The position numbers and the translations under genes are program-made. Shown piece by piece: positions 23,530-31,345 of a stretch of DNA of 64,000 nucleotides (the first letter of the stretch is position 1; each line of letters starts with the position of its first letter). The notes beneath the pieces were generated by a model. That model saw only the letters and a program-made list of their open reading frames with translations. It was not told the origin of the DNA and did no database searches. This DNA is from Kribbella steppae (GTDB lineage Bacteria > Actinomycetota > Actinomycetes > Propionibacteriales > Kribbellaceae): NCBI RefSeq assembly GCF_004342025.1, contig NZ_SLWN01000014.1, positions 166,172 through 230,171 on the forward strand. Reading direction: 5' to 3'.

Positions 23530-24618
23530 ATGCTTGCACCGGAGCGCCACGAGCTGATCCTGCGGAGCCTGCGGCGGCACGGCCGGCTCCGGGTGGCCGA
23601 GCTGGTCGCCGAGCTCGGCGTCTCCGCGATCACAGTACGCCGGGATCTCGCCGAGCTGGACTCCGCCGGCCTGCTCCGCCGGGTGCATGGCGGTGCGATC
23701 GGGGCCAGTGCCGAGGGGCGCAACAATGCGCAGGGCAGTCGGCTCACGATCGGGATCGTCGTACCGAGTGCGACGTCGTACTACTCCGACGTGATCCGCG
23801 GCGCCGAGGCGATGGCCGACCGGTACGGCGCCCGCCTCGTGCTCGGCGTGTCCGGGTACGACGTGGCGAAAGAGCAGGAGCGGATCGAGCGGGTGCTCGG
23901 CATCGGGGTGGCCGGGCTGCTGATCAGTACCGCGCTCGGCGACGGCGATGCGGACCAGCTCGGGTCGTGGCTGGACGACATCGACGTACCGGTGGTGCTG
24001 ATGGAGCGGGCCTTCGGGTTTCCGCAGGTGGCGCGTGAATACGACCACGTCCGCACCGATCACGCGTACGGCGCGATGCTGGCGCTGCGGCACTTCGTCT
24101 CGCTCGGTCATCGGCGGATCGCGATCAACCTGCAGGCGACGGTGACGGCGTACTGGTTGCGGCGTGGGATCGAGGCGGCCGCGTCCACGTTGGACGTCGA
24201 GCTGTTCCTGTCGCCGGTGGATCTGCCGGCGCACGGCGAGGATCCGGCCGCTCTGGCGCAACTCGATGCGTTCCTCGCCGAGTGCGAGTCGTTCGGCAGC
24301 CGGGCGGTGCTGGTGCACTCCGACGAGCACGGTGCGCGGCTGGTGGAGCGGGCGATGGAGCGTGGGCTGCGGGTCCCCGAGGACCTGGCCGTCATCGCGT
24401 ACAACGACGTGACCGCCGCGCTGGCCGTCGTACCGCTGACCGCTGTCTGCCCGCCGAAGTTCGCCCTCGGCGAGACGGCCTGCGAGCTGCTGCTGCGCAA
24501 ACTGCAGGCCGGTCCGGCCCCGGTGCAGCACCTCAGCCTGCTGCCCGATCTGAACATCCGCACCTCCTGTGGAGCGGCCCTTCCGGCGGAACCCAGCGTC
24601 GTTTTGTTCCGGAACTGA
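23530..24618 (+). CDS. DeoR-HTH/LacI-type sensor hybrid transcriptional regulator
   Basis: 362 residues. The N-terminal 55 residues are a DeoR-type winged helix (ERHELILRSLRRHGRLRVAE, LGVSAITVRRDLAELDSAGL, LRRVHGGAI). The rest is a periplasmic-binding-protein-like sugar sensor as in LacI (LTIGIVVPSATSYYSDVIRG, DVPVVLMERAF, ALRHFVSLGHRRIAIN, DLAVIAYNDVTAALAVVPLT). The sensor part implies an induction signal that is a sugar or sugar derivative. It stands between the YesL-like gene and the ABC operon and probably represses all three units through the palindromes at 23469 and 24619. Confidence 0.88.
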   Translation: MLAPERHELILRSLRRHGRLRVAELVAELGVSAITVRRDLAELDSAGLLRRVHGGAIGASAEGRNNAQGSRLTIGIVVPSATSYYSDVIRGAEAMADRYGARLVLGVSGYDVAKEQERIERVLGIGVAGLLISTALGDGDADQLGSWLDDIDVPVVLMERAFGFPQVAREYDHVRTDHAYGAMLALRHFVSLGHRRIAINLQATVTAYWLRRGIEAAASTLDVELFLSPVDLPAHGEDPAALAQLDAFLAECESFGSRAVLVHSDEHGARLVERAMERGLRVPEDLAVIAYNDVTAALAVVPLTAVCPPKFALGETACELLLRKLQAGPAPVQHLSLLPDLNIRTSCGAALPAEPSVVLFRN

Positions 24619-24676
24619 TCGAATGTGATCATTCGAGCGCTGAGGTATTGACGAGGAAAGCCCTTTCCCATACTTT
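24619..24676 (+). promoter_or_regulatory. Operator (site 2) and promoter of the sugar ABC operon
   Basis: The palindrome TCGAATG-TGAT-CATTCGA occupies 24619-24636. A good vegetative promoter follows: TTGACG (24648-24653), a 17-base spacer, and TACTTT (24671-24676). A repressor bound just upstream of the -35, perhaps extending over it, could block transcription of the binding-protein gene. Confidence 0.6.
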
Positions 24677-24741
24677 CGCTGCACTTGGGTGGTGGTCTGG
24701 TCACGGACCCCGGCCGAAACAGGCAGCGAAGGAGTTCCCCT

Positions 24742-26016
24742 GTGAGACGTGGTGTGGGACTGACCTTGCTGGCCGCGGCGCTCAGCGTCGTGGTCAGCAG
24801 TTGTGGCAACGGGGTGATCGACAAGAGTACGGACGGCGTCCCGCCTGCTGAGGCGACCGGGACGTTACGGGTGCTCATCCCCTCGTTCCCGCCCAGTACG
24901 ACGGGCCGGGAGGCGTTCGACAAGGTCGTCGCCGACTTCACCAAGGTCTATCCGAAGATGAAGGTCGAGCCGGACTTCGCGACGTACAAGAACCTGAACG
25001 AGAAGCTGTCCACCTCGATCGCGGCCGGTATCCCGTACGACGTGGTGGTCACCGGCGTCGGCTGGGTCCAGCCGTTCGCGTCGAAGCGGATCTTCGAGGA
25101 TCTGGGCAAGTACGGCGTGACACCGGACGTGATCAAGGAGAAGAGTCTCGGGGCGTTGATCCCGGCGGCGACGTACGACAACAAGCTGTACGCCTATCCG
25201 CTGCTCGCCGACGCCCGCGCGGTCGCTCTGCGCAAGAGCGCGTTCCGCGAGGCCGGTCTGGACCCGGACAAGCCGCCGACCTCGCTGGCCGAGATCAAGA
25301 CCGCGGCCGAGAAGCTGACCAAGCGGGACAAGGACGGCAACATCACCCGCAGCGGTTTCGACCTCGCCTCCGCGACCGGATTCCGGCAGTCGTTCACCAC
25401 CTTCCTGGCCTCGACCGGTACGCCGCTGTACGTCGGCGGCGAGCCGAACTTCAACAACAAGGAAGGCCTGGACACGCTGTTGTGGATCAAGTCGATGATC
25501 AACAACGTCCAGCCGTACGGCCAGCAGAACGCCGCCCAGCAACCCCTCGTGCTCAGTGGTGAGGCCGCGATGGGCATCGTCAACGGCGGGGTGGACTGCT
25601 CGGACAAGGGCATCGGCCAGAAGACCTGTGACGACCTGAAGTTCTTCCGCTTCAACAGCGGCAAGGAGATCGAGTACGTCGGTGGCGACCTGGCCTCGAT
25701 CGGGTCGCGCAGCCGGCACAAGGACGCGGCCTGGGCCTTCATCCAGGAGCTGAGCAAACCGACCACGCTGGACGCGGTCGCCAAGCTGAACAAGAAGATC
25801 CCGGCCTACAAGGACGCGAGCAACTCGCCGCAGGCGAAATCGAACCCGCTGAGCCAGTTCGTCGCCGACGGCCTGATCTACGCGGCGAACGAGAACGAGG
25901 TGCCGTCCAACTGGCTCGAGATGCGCGGCAATTTCGACATCCAGCTCACCCAGGCGGTCCTCGGTCAGAAGGATCCCGCCAAGGTGCTGGCCAACCTGGC
26001 AGGACAGTCACGATGA
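24742..26016 (+). CDS. Sugar ABC transporter substrate-binding lipoprotein
   Basis: 424 residues from GTG 24742, preceded by AAGGAG. The lipoprotein signal is VRRGVGLTLLAAALSVVVSS with the lipobox cysteine next (SSC). The mature protein has the family 1 binding-protein pattern: GTLRVLIPSFPPSTTGREAF, VVADFTKVYPKMKVEPDFAT, AYPLLADARAVALRKSAFRE, VLSGEAAMGIVNGG, DAAWAFIQELSKP. It captures a carbohydrate outside the membrane for the two permeases encoded next. The gene overlaps the first permease by four bases. No ATPase is encoded here; a shared MsiK-type ATPase is the likely energy source. Confidence 0.93.
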   Translation: MRRGVGLTLLAAALSVVVSSCGNGVIDKSTDGVPPAEATGTLRVLIPSFPPSTTGREAFDKVVADFTKVYPKMKVEPDFATYKNLNEKLSTSIAAGIPYDVVVTGVGWVQPFASKRIFEDLGKYGVTPDVIKEKSLGALIPAATYDNKLYAYPLLADARAVALRKSAFREAGLDPDKPPTSLAEIKTAAEKLTKRDKDGNITRSGFDLASATGFRQSFTTFLASTGTPLYVGGEPNFNNKEGLDTLLWIKSMINNVQPYGQQNAAQQPLVLSGEAAMGIVNGGVDCSDKGIGQKTCDDLKFFRFNSGKEIEYVGGDLASIGSRSRHKDAAWAFIQELSKPTTLDAVAKLNKKIPAYKDASNSPQAKSNPLSQFVADGLIYAANENEVPSNWLEMRGNFDIQLTQAVLGQKDPAKVLANLAGQSR

Positions 26017-26951
26017 GTACAACTCTTGAACGTCCGGCACTCGAAACTCCCCGCAAGGTGGCGCCGTCCAAGGACGGCCGGACGCTGATCCGGAGCCAGG
26101 TCCGGGCCGGCTGGGCCCTGCTCGCGCCGGCGCTGCTGCACTCCGCGGTCTTCATCGTGATCCCGGTGATCGCGGTGCTGGTGCTCAGCCTGACCGACTA
26201 CAGCTTCGGCGACACCTGGGCCTGGGTCGGGTTCGGCAACTACACCGACCTGTTCCGCGACGTCGACTTCCAGGCCTCGCTGTGGCACACGGTGCTCTAC
26301 GCGATCGTGGTGATCCCGATCTCGATGGCGATCTCGCTCGCGGTCGCGGTCGGGCTGAACCAGAAGATCAAGGGGCTCGGGTTCTTCCGGACCGCGTTCT
26401 ACATCCCGACGGTCACCGCGACGGTCGCGGTCGCCACCATCTGGCTGTGGATCTACAACCCGGGCTCGGGGCTGGCGAACGGCTTCCTCAGTCTGTTCGG
26501 CTTCGCGCCGAACCGCTGGCTGGCCGATCCGGCGACCGCGCTGCCGTCGCTGATGGTGGTCGGCATCTGGCAGGGGCTCGGGACCAAGGTGATCATCTAC
26601 CTGGCTGCGCTGCAGGGCGTCTCCCGCGACCTGCTGGAGTCGGCCGAGCTGGATGGGGCCAACCGCTGGCAGCGGTTCGTCAACGTCACCTGGCCGGCCA
26701 TCGGCCCGGTCCAGTTCTTCGTCCTGATCACCTCGATCGTCGGCACCTTCCAGGTGTTCGACCTGGTCTACGTGATGACCCAGGGCGGCCCGGGTTCGGA
26801 GACCCGGGTGCTCGTGATGGACATTTACCAGAACGCGTTCCAGGACCTGAAACTCGGCTACGCGTCCGCCGAGACCGTGATCATGATGGTCGTGATCGCG
26901 CTCTTCATCGCGGTCGGACGCCTGCTCCAGAAGGCGGATGCCAATGACTAG
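26013..26951 (+). CDS. Sugar ABC transporter permease (MalF/UgpA type)
   Basis: 312 residues with six membrane segments. The EAA loop that docks the ATPase is DLLESAELDGANRWQRFVNV (about residues 205-225). N-terminal cytoplasmic tail, then ALLHSAVFIVIPVIAVLVLS. It forms the membrane channel with the next permease. It overlaps the binding-protein gene by four bases (ATGA) and the next gene by eight. Confidence 0.93.
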   Translation: MSTTLERPALETPRKVAPSKDGRTLIRSQVRAGWALLAPALLHSAVFIVIPVIAVLVLSLTDYSFGDTWAWVGFGNYTDLFRDVDFQASLWHTVLYAIVVIPISMAISLAVAVGLNQKIKGLGFFRTAFYIPTVTATVAVATIWLWIYNPGSGLANGFLSLFGFAPNRWLADPATALPSLMVVGIWQGLGTKVIIYLAALQGVSRDLLESAELDGANRWQRFVNVTWPAIGPVQFFVLITSIVGTFQVFDLVYVMTQGGPGSETRVLVMDIYQNAFQDLKLGYASAETVIMMVVIALFIAVGRLLQKADAND

Positions 26952-27849
26952 CGTGAGTGTGGCCGGACCGACGGTGCCGTCGAAGGCGTCCTCGGTCCCG
27001 GTCGGCAAGATCGTCCTGTACGTCGTCCTGATCGTGGGCGCGATCCTGATGATCACCCCGTTCGTCTGGATGCTGCTGACCGCGTTCAAGAGCAACGCGG
27101 AGATCGCCAAGTTCGGCTGGCTGCCCGGGGAACTGCGCTGGCGCAACTTCGTCGAGGCGATGCAGACCGCGCCGTTCCTGCGGTACTTCCGCAACAGCCT
27201 GTTCATCGCGGTCGGCGAAACGGCCTTCACCCTCGCGGTCTGTACGACGGCCGGCTACGCGCTGGCCAAGCTGCCGCTGCGTGGGTCGAAGGCGCTGCTG
27301 ACCTACTTCATCGTGCTGTTGCTGGTGCCGTTCCAGATCATCCTGGTGCCGCTGTTCCTGATCGTGAAGTCGATCCCGCTGTTCGGTGGCAACAACATCC
27401 TCGGCCAGGGCGGGATCGGCTGGCTGAACTCGTGGTGGGGCCTGATCATCCCGCTCGGCGCGGCGCCGCTGTTCACCTTCCTGGCCCGGCAGTTCTACGT
27501 CTCGGTGCCGAACGAGCTGGCCCAGGCGGCCCGGGTCGACGGGCTCGGTGAGTTCGGCATCTTCTGGCGGATCATGACGCCGCTGATCAAACCGGCCCTG
27601 ATCACCATCGCCGTGTTCCAGATCGAGGCGGCCTGGAACGGGTTCCTCTGGCCGCTGATGATCACCACGTCGGACTCGATGCGGCCGCTGCAGCTGGGGC
27701 TGGCGATCTTCTCCCAGAACCCGGCCGAGATCGAGTGGCCTTATCTGATGGCGGGTACGGCGCTGGCGACGCTGCCGATGATCGTGCTGTTCGTGTTCGC
27801 CCAGAAGCGGTTCGTCGAAGGAATGGCGAACGTGGGCATCAAGGGCTGA
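26944..27849 (+). CDS. Sugar ABC transporter permease (MalG/UgpE type)
   Basis: 301 residues from ATG 26944 (an in-frame ATG at 26938 is possible but sits too close to the AAGG ribosome site). Six membrane segments. The EAA loop is ELAQAARVDGLGEFGIFWRI. The family end VLFVFAQKRFVEGMANVGIK is complete. It is the last gene of the operon and is followed by a strong terminator. Confidence 0.93.
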   Translation: MTSVSVAGPTVPSKASSVPVGKIVLYVVLIVGAILMITPFVWMLLTAFKSNAEIAKFGWLPGELRWRNFVEAMQTAPFLRYFRNSLFIAVGETAFTLAVCTTAGYALAKLPLRGSKALLTYFIVLLLVPFQIILVPLFLIVKSIPLFGGNNILGQGGIGWLNSWWGLIIPLGAAPLFTFLARQFYVSVPNELAQAARVDGLGEFGIFWRIMTPLIKPALITIAVFQIEAAWNGFLWPLMITTSDSMRPLQLGLAIFSQNPAEIEWPYLMAGTALATLPMIVLFVFAQKRFVEGMANVGIKG

Positions 27850-27869
27850 AAAGCCCGGTAAACCTCGAA

Positions 27870-27901
27870 CAGGTGCTCACCCCGCCCCGGGTGAGCACCT
27901 G
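27870..27901 (+). terminator. Terminator of the sugar ABC operon
   Basis: A perfect 13-bp stem CAGGTGCTCACCC (27870-27882), 6-base loop, complement 27889-27901, 21 bases after the permease stop. The 240 bases that follow (to 28144) are AT-richer than the surroundings and hold no supported gene. Confidence 0.8.
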
Positions 27902-28144
27902 CGAGGCCCCCCACAACATGCGGTGGTCCCGAAGAAACACCGGAGCTTCCCACTCGGTCCCCCCGCCGGGTCGCTCACCCTTTTATCGTCACAGTGTGGC
28001 CGCCGTTACAGCATTCGTCCGGATTTTTCTGCGTGTTCCCGGATGATTTCTGCGAGACCTTACCGAATTCCGTGGTTGTACTACGTTTCGCACCCGCTGA
28101 GCGACCGTGGGTAGGCGAAATGCTGCCGGGGAACCTGGGTTGGC

Positions 28145-28966
28145 ATGCGGATCCGCGTGCTCACGATGAACGTCCAGCATGACGCCGGCGACCCACGGCG
28201 TACCGAGTTGATCAACGCCGAACTCCGGCGGTTGACGCCGGACCTGGTCGCGTTGCAGGAGGTCTGCTATCCGGGCCGGAGCGACCAGTTGGCCGAGCTC
28301 GTCGAGGGCACCGGGCTGACGCACACCACCCATCAGGCCGACGTACTGAAATCCGACTGGACCGACGGGACGGCGTTCGCGACTCGCTGGCCGCATCGCG
28401 TGGTCGACGTCCAGGAGCATCGTGCTTCGGCAGACTCGGATGTGCACTGGTGGACGCTGGCCGCGGCGGTCGACGTACCGGAGCTGGGTGAGTTGCTGTT
28501 CATCCAGCCGGCGACGCCGTGGCGGCTCGATCAGGCCGCGGCCCGGGAAGAGCAGTTGCTGGCGGCGGTCGAGCTGGACGAACAGCATCGATTCCGGCTG
28601 CCCTCGATCATCGCGGGGGATCTGAACGCGACGCCGAAGTCGGCCGGGATTCGCTTCCTGACCGGGCTGCAGGCCCTCGGTGGCCGCAGTACGCAGTACC
28701 ACGACGCGTGGGCGGTGGGCGGTGATGGCACCGGGTTCACCTGGACGGTGGCCAACCCGCTCGCGGCTGCCGAGATCGAGCGGCTGATCGGCCAGACGCG
28801 GCACCGGCGCCGGATCGACTACGTCTTCGTCGGCTCCGCGCACTCCCACCCGGCGGCACGTGCCAGGGTTCTGCACGCCGAGCTGATCGGCGACGCGCCG
28901 GTCGGCGGCGTCTGGCTCAGCGACCACTTCGGCGTACTCGCCGACCTGGACTACACCCTGACCTGA
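28145..28966 (+). CDS. Endonuclease/exonuclease/phosphatase-family protein
   Basis: 273 residues, without a signal peptide. All the family's active-site blocks are present: RVLTMNVQHDAG (Asn), LVALQEVCYPG (Glu, metal), WTLAAAVDVPELGELLFIQP, IIAGDLNATPKSAGI (Asp and Asn), and GVWLSDHFGVLADL (Asp-His). The family hydrolyses phosphodiester or phosphomonoester bonds in nucleic acids or lipids; the substrate is not predictable. It is probably monocistronic. Confidence 0.88.
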   Translation: MRIRVLTMNVQHDAGDPRRTELINAELRRLTPDLVALQEVCYPGRSDQLAELVEGTGLTHTTHQADVLKSDWTDGTAFATRWPHRVVDVQEHRASADSDVHWWTLAAAVDVPELGELLFIQPATPWRLDQAAAREEQLLAAVELDEQHRFRLPSIIAGDLNATPKSAGIRFLTGLQALGGRSTQYHDAWAVGGDGTGFTWTVANPLAAAEIERLIGQTRHRRRIDYVFVGSAHSHPAARARVLHAELIGDAPVGGVWLSDHFGVLADLDYTLT

Positions 28967-28984
28967 CCACCGGAATACTCGTCG

Positions 28985-29563
28985 CTAGCTGAGGTGGACT
29001 TGGACGACGTGCTTCACGAGTGGGGTTAGGTCGTTTGTGCCGAGGAGGTCTAGGGCTCGGGTGGCGCGGAGGGTGGCCAGGCCGTGGATGTTGGTCCAGA
29101 GAGCGATCGCGCGGTCACGGGCGTCTGTGCTGCCAGGGTCGGCCTGCTCGATCAGGTCGGCGAAGTGCTGGAAGAGCGGGAGTGATCGGGATCGGAGGTT
29201 GCCGCCGGCGCCTTCGAGCAGGTCGTGCCTGAACAGCAACTCGAACATCCCGGGGTGTTCGGCGGCGAACTCCAGATAGCTCAACGCCGCCTCCGTCAGT
29301 AGCTCCTCCGGCTGTGTGGCGCCCCGCCGCCGGTCCGCCTCACCTTGCTGCAGCCGGCTTGCGAGATCTTCCAGGCCGGTGGAGGCGATCGCGGCGAGCA
29401 GGGAGTTGTGGGTGGGGAAGTAGCGGCGCGGGGCGCCGTGCGAGACGCCCGCGCGGCGGGTGATGGCGCGCAGGGTGAGGTTGCCGAGGCCCTCTTCCTC
29501 GAGCAGTTCGACACCGGTCTGGACGAGACGGTCGCGCAACGGGCTGCTGGTCACGGTAGACAT
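28985..29563 (-). CDS. TetR-family regulator
   Basis: 192 residues. The helix-turn-helix reads LVQTGVELLEEEGLGNLTLR and AITRRAGVSHGAPRRYFPTH. The C-terminal domain is of the TetR_C_13/33-like type (LSYLEFAAEHPGMFELLFRH). The ATG start lies inside one of two identical-type palindromes shared with the divergent acyltransferase gene, so repression of itself and of that gene is very likely. Confidence 0.9.
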   Translation of the reverse strand: MSTVTSSPLRDRLVQTGVELLEEEGLGNLTLRAITRRAGVSHGAPRRYFPTHNSLLAAIASTGLEDLASRLQQGEADRRRGATQPEELLTEAALSYLEFAAEHPGMFELLFRHDLLEGAGGNLRSRSLPLFQHFADLIEQADPGSTDARDRAIALWTNIHGLATLRATRALDLLGTNDLTPLVKHVVQVHLS

Positions 29564-29594
29564 TGTCTACTTTTGTCGCGTAGACAGTGTCTAC
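29556..29594. promoter_or_regulatory. Two TetR operators, GTAGACA-N-TGTCTAC
   Basis: GTAGACATTGTCTAC (29556-29570) and GTAGACAGTGTCTAC (29580-29594) are perfect 7-bp-arm palindromes with centres 24 bases apart. They fill the gap between the TetR gene and the divergent acyltransferase gene. Confidence 0.82.
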
Positions 29595-29607
29595 TCAGGA
29601 GGTCGCC

Positions 29608-30273
29608 GTGTGGTACTGGCTGTTCAAGTACGTGTTCGCCGGTCCGTTGCTCCGGTTCGTCGGCCGTCCGACGGTCGAAGGGCTGGAGCACATCCCGCGA
29701 TATGGTCCGGTGATCGTGGCCGGCAATCACCTCGCGCTGGCGGACTCGCTCTACCTTTGTCTGCTGGTCCGGCGCCGGATCACGTTCGTCGCGAAGCAGG
29801 AGTACTTCGCCGGCGGTGGGCTCAAGGGCCGTCTGGTCCGCTGGTTCTTCACAGCCGTCGGCCAGGTGCCGATCGACCGGTCCGGCGGACGCGCCGCCCA
29901 GAACGCGCTCGCCGCCGCGACCGCGATCCTCGAGGCGGGCGGGATCTGGGGTATCTACCCCGAGGGTTCCCGATCCCGCGACGGTCGCCTGTATCGCGGC
30001 AAGACCGGCGTCATGCGCGTCGCACTGGCCACCGGTGCCCCCGTCGTACCGATCGTTGTCACTGGCACCGATCGGGTCAACCCACCGGACACAAGGCGCT
30101 GGCACTTCGGCCACGTCCACCTGAAGATCTGCCCACCGCTCGACCTCTCGCCGTACGTCGGCCGCCCGGTCAACCAGCCGATCGTCCGCCAGGCGACCGA
30201 CCACCTGATGCGCGTGCTGCAATCCCACTCGCAGCAGGAGTACGTGGACGACTATGCCCGCCGAGCATGCTGA
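29608..30273 (+). CDS. 1-acylglycerol-3-phosphate O-acyltransferase (PlsC-like)
   Basis: 221 residues from GTG 29608, with AGGAGG just upstream (a GTG at 29587 lies inside the operator and has no ribosome site). The PlsC motif I is GNHLALADS (H-x4-D), motif III is YPEGSRSRDG (EGTRS-like), and motif IV is ALATGAPVVPIVV. It would acylate lysophosphatidate at the membrane to make phosphatidate, or modify another lipid. It is controlled by the divergent TetR regulator, which fits lipid- or solvent-responsive control. Confidence 0.9.
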   Translation: MWYWLFKYVFAGPLLRFVGRPTVEGLEHIPRYGPVIVAGNHLALADSLYLCLLVRRRITFVAKQEYFAGGGLKGRLVRWFFTAVGQVPIDRSGGRAAQNALAAATAILEAGGIWGIYPEGSRSRDGRLYRGKTGVMRVALATGAPVVPIVVTGTDRVNPPDTRRWHFGHVHLKICPPLDLSPYVGRPVNQPIVRQATDHLMRVLQSHSQQEYVDDYARRAC

Positions 30274-30417
30274 TTGTCTCGGAGCCGTTCTGCGTTTAGG
30301 ATTCTGACCGTGACTGCCGGGTCGGCCTTGGGCCATTCACGAATCGGGTTCCCGGCCGCGTTCTGAGCGGCGGGAGGGCCAGTCGCGGCCCACCTTCGAT
30401 TTCTCCTTCTCCGTGAG

Positions 30418-30451
30418 CCCTTTCACTGCGTACGCCCTTTCACTCGTACGC
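30418..30451. repeat. Short tandem direct repeat
   Basis: CCCTTTCACTGCGTACGC (30418-30435) is followed at once by CCCTTTCACTCGTACGC (30435-30451). This is an 17-18 base unit in two copies in the 246-base gap between the acyltransferase and the fusion gene. No gene is seen in this gap; the repeat might be a regulator site. Confidence 0.4.
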
Positions 30452-30519
30452 ACTGTTTCGTCTGCCCTGACGGCGGACAACTTCGTCATGCCCTGAAACC
30501 GTTACGAAAGAAGCGAATC

Positions 30520-31302
30520 CTGAACGATCTCATCAAGCAGTTCCGGGCGAACGCCGGCCAACTCGACGACAGCAGGTACTTGCTGTTGACAACCACTGGC
30601 GCCCGCACCGGTCGGCCGCACACCGCGATCCTCGGCTACTACCCGGACGGCGATCGCGTCCTCGTCGTCGGCTCGGCCGGCGGCGGTCCCAAGCATCCGG
30701 ACTGGTACCACAACCTGGTGGCCAACCCCGAGGTCACCGTCGAGACAGGCCTGTTCACCTACCCGGCCACCGCCGTCATGCTGCGGGATGCCGAACGCGA
30801 CGAGGTGTTCGCCCGGCTGATCGAGGCGGACCGCGGGTGGGGCGAGTACCAGTCGAGGACCACCCGCACGATCCCGGTCGTCGCCCTCGTCCCGCAGCCC
30901 GGTCCACCGACCGGCGGCTCGTTCGCCGAGACGCTGAAGCTCATCCACACCACGTTCCGGCGTGAGTTGGCCTTGATCCGCAAAGAAGTCGCCACCTCCG
31001 GGACTGCAGGCCTCGGCGCCCAGCTCCGCATCAACTGCCTCACGCTCTGCCAAGGACTGCACAACCACCACACCGGCGAGTCGGTCGGTCTCTTCCCGGC
31101 CCTCGCGGCTCAGCATCCGGAGTTGACCGACACGATCGCCACTCTCCAGGTCGAGCACGAGCAGATCGCCGTACTGCTCGAAGAGCTGGAGAAGCACGTC
31201 GCCAATCCGTCACCCGATCTGCTCGCACAGGTGGATCGCCTGATCAGTGCGCTCATCGCCCACCTGGATTACGAGGAGGCCGAGCTCCTGCCGCACTTGT
31301 AG
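30520..31302 (+). CDS. Ddn-type nitroreductase fused to hemerythrin domain
   Basis: About 260 residues. The first 125 are a deazaflavin (F420)-dependent nitroreductase of the Ddn family (QFRANAGQLDDSRYLLLTTT, GARTGRPHTAILGYYPDGDR, KHPDWYHNLVANPEVTVETG, RTIPVVALVPQPG). After a short linker comes a hemerythrin-like four-helix domain with the ligands H-x3-E type LIHTTFRREL, LHNHHTGESVGLFPAL, VEHEQIAVLLEELEKH and HLDYEEAELLPHL, suited to a di-iron centre. Homology starts at codon CTG 30520, but no ATG or GTG lies in frame before it. TTG 30580 would cut into the flavin domain. Start uncertain. Confidence 0.82.
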   Translation: MNDLIKQFRANAGQLDDSRYLLLTTTGARTGRPHTAILGYYPDGDRVLVVGSAGGGPKHPDWYHNLVANPEVTVETGLFTYPATAVMLRDAERDEVFARLIEADRGWGEYQSRTTRTIPVVALVPQPGPPTGGSFAETLKLIHTTFRRELALIRKEVATSGTAGLGAQLRINCLTLCQGLHNHHTGESVGLFPALAAQHPELTDTIATLQVEHEQIAVLLEELEKHVANPSPDLLAQVDRLISALIAHLDYEEAELLPHL

Positions 31303-31345
31303 TCCGCTCTTGCGCTCGATGACCGACTAGCTCCACCGTGGGCCT

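Noticed and set aside
27902..28144. AT-richer gap as a riboswitch or small gene
   Set aside because: No conserved RNA motif or coding frame with a ribosome site could be recognised.
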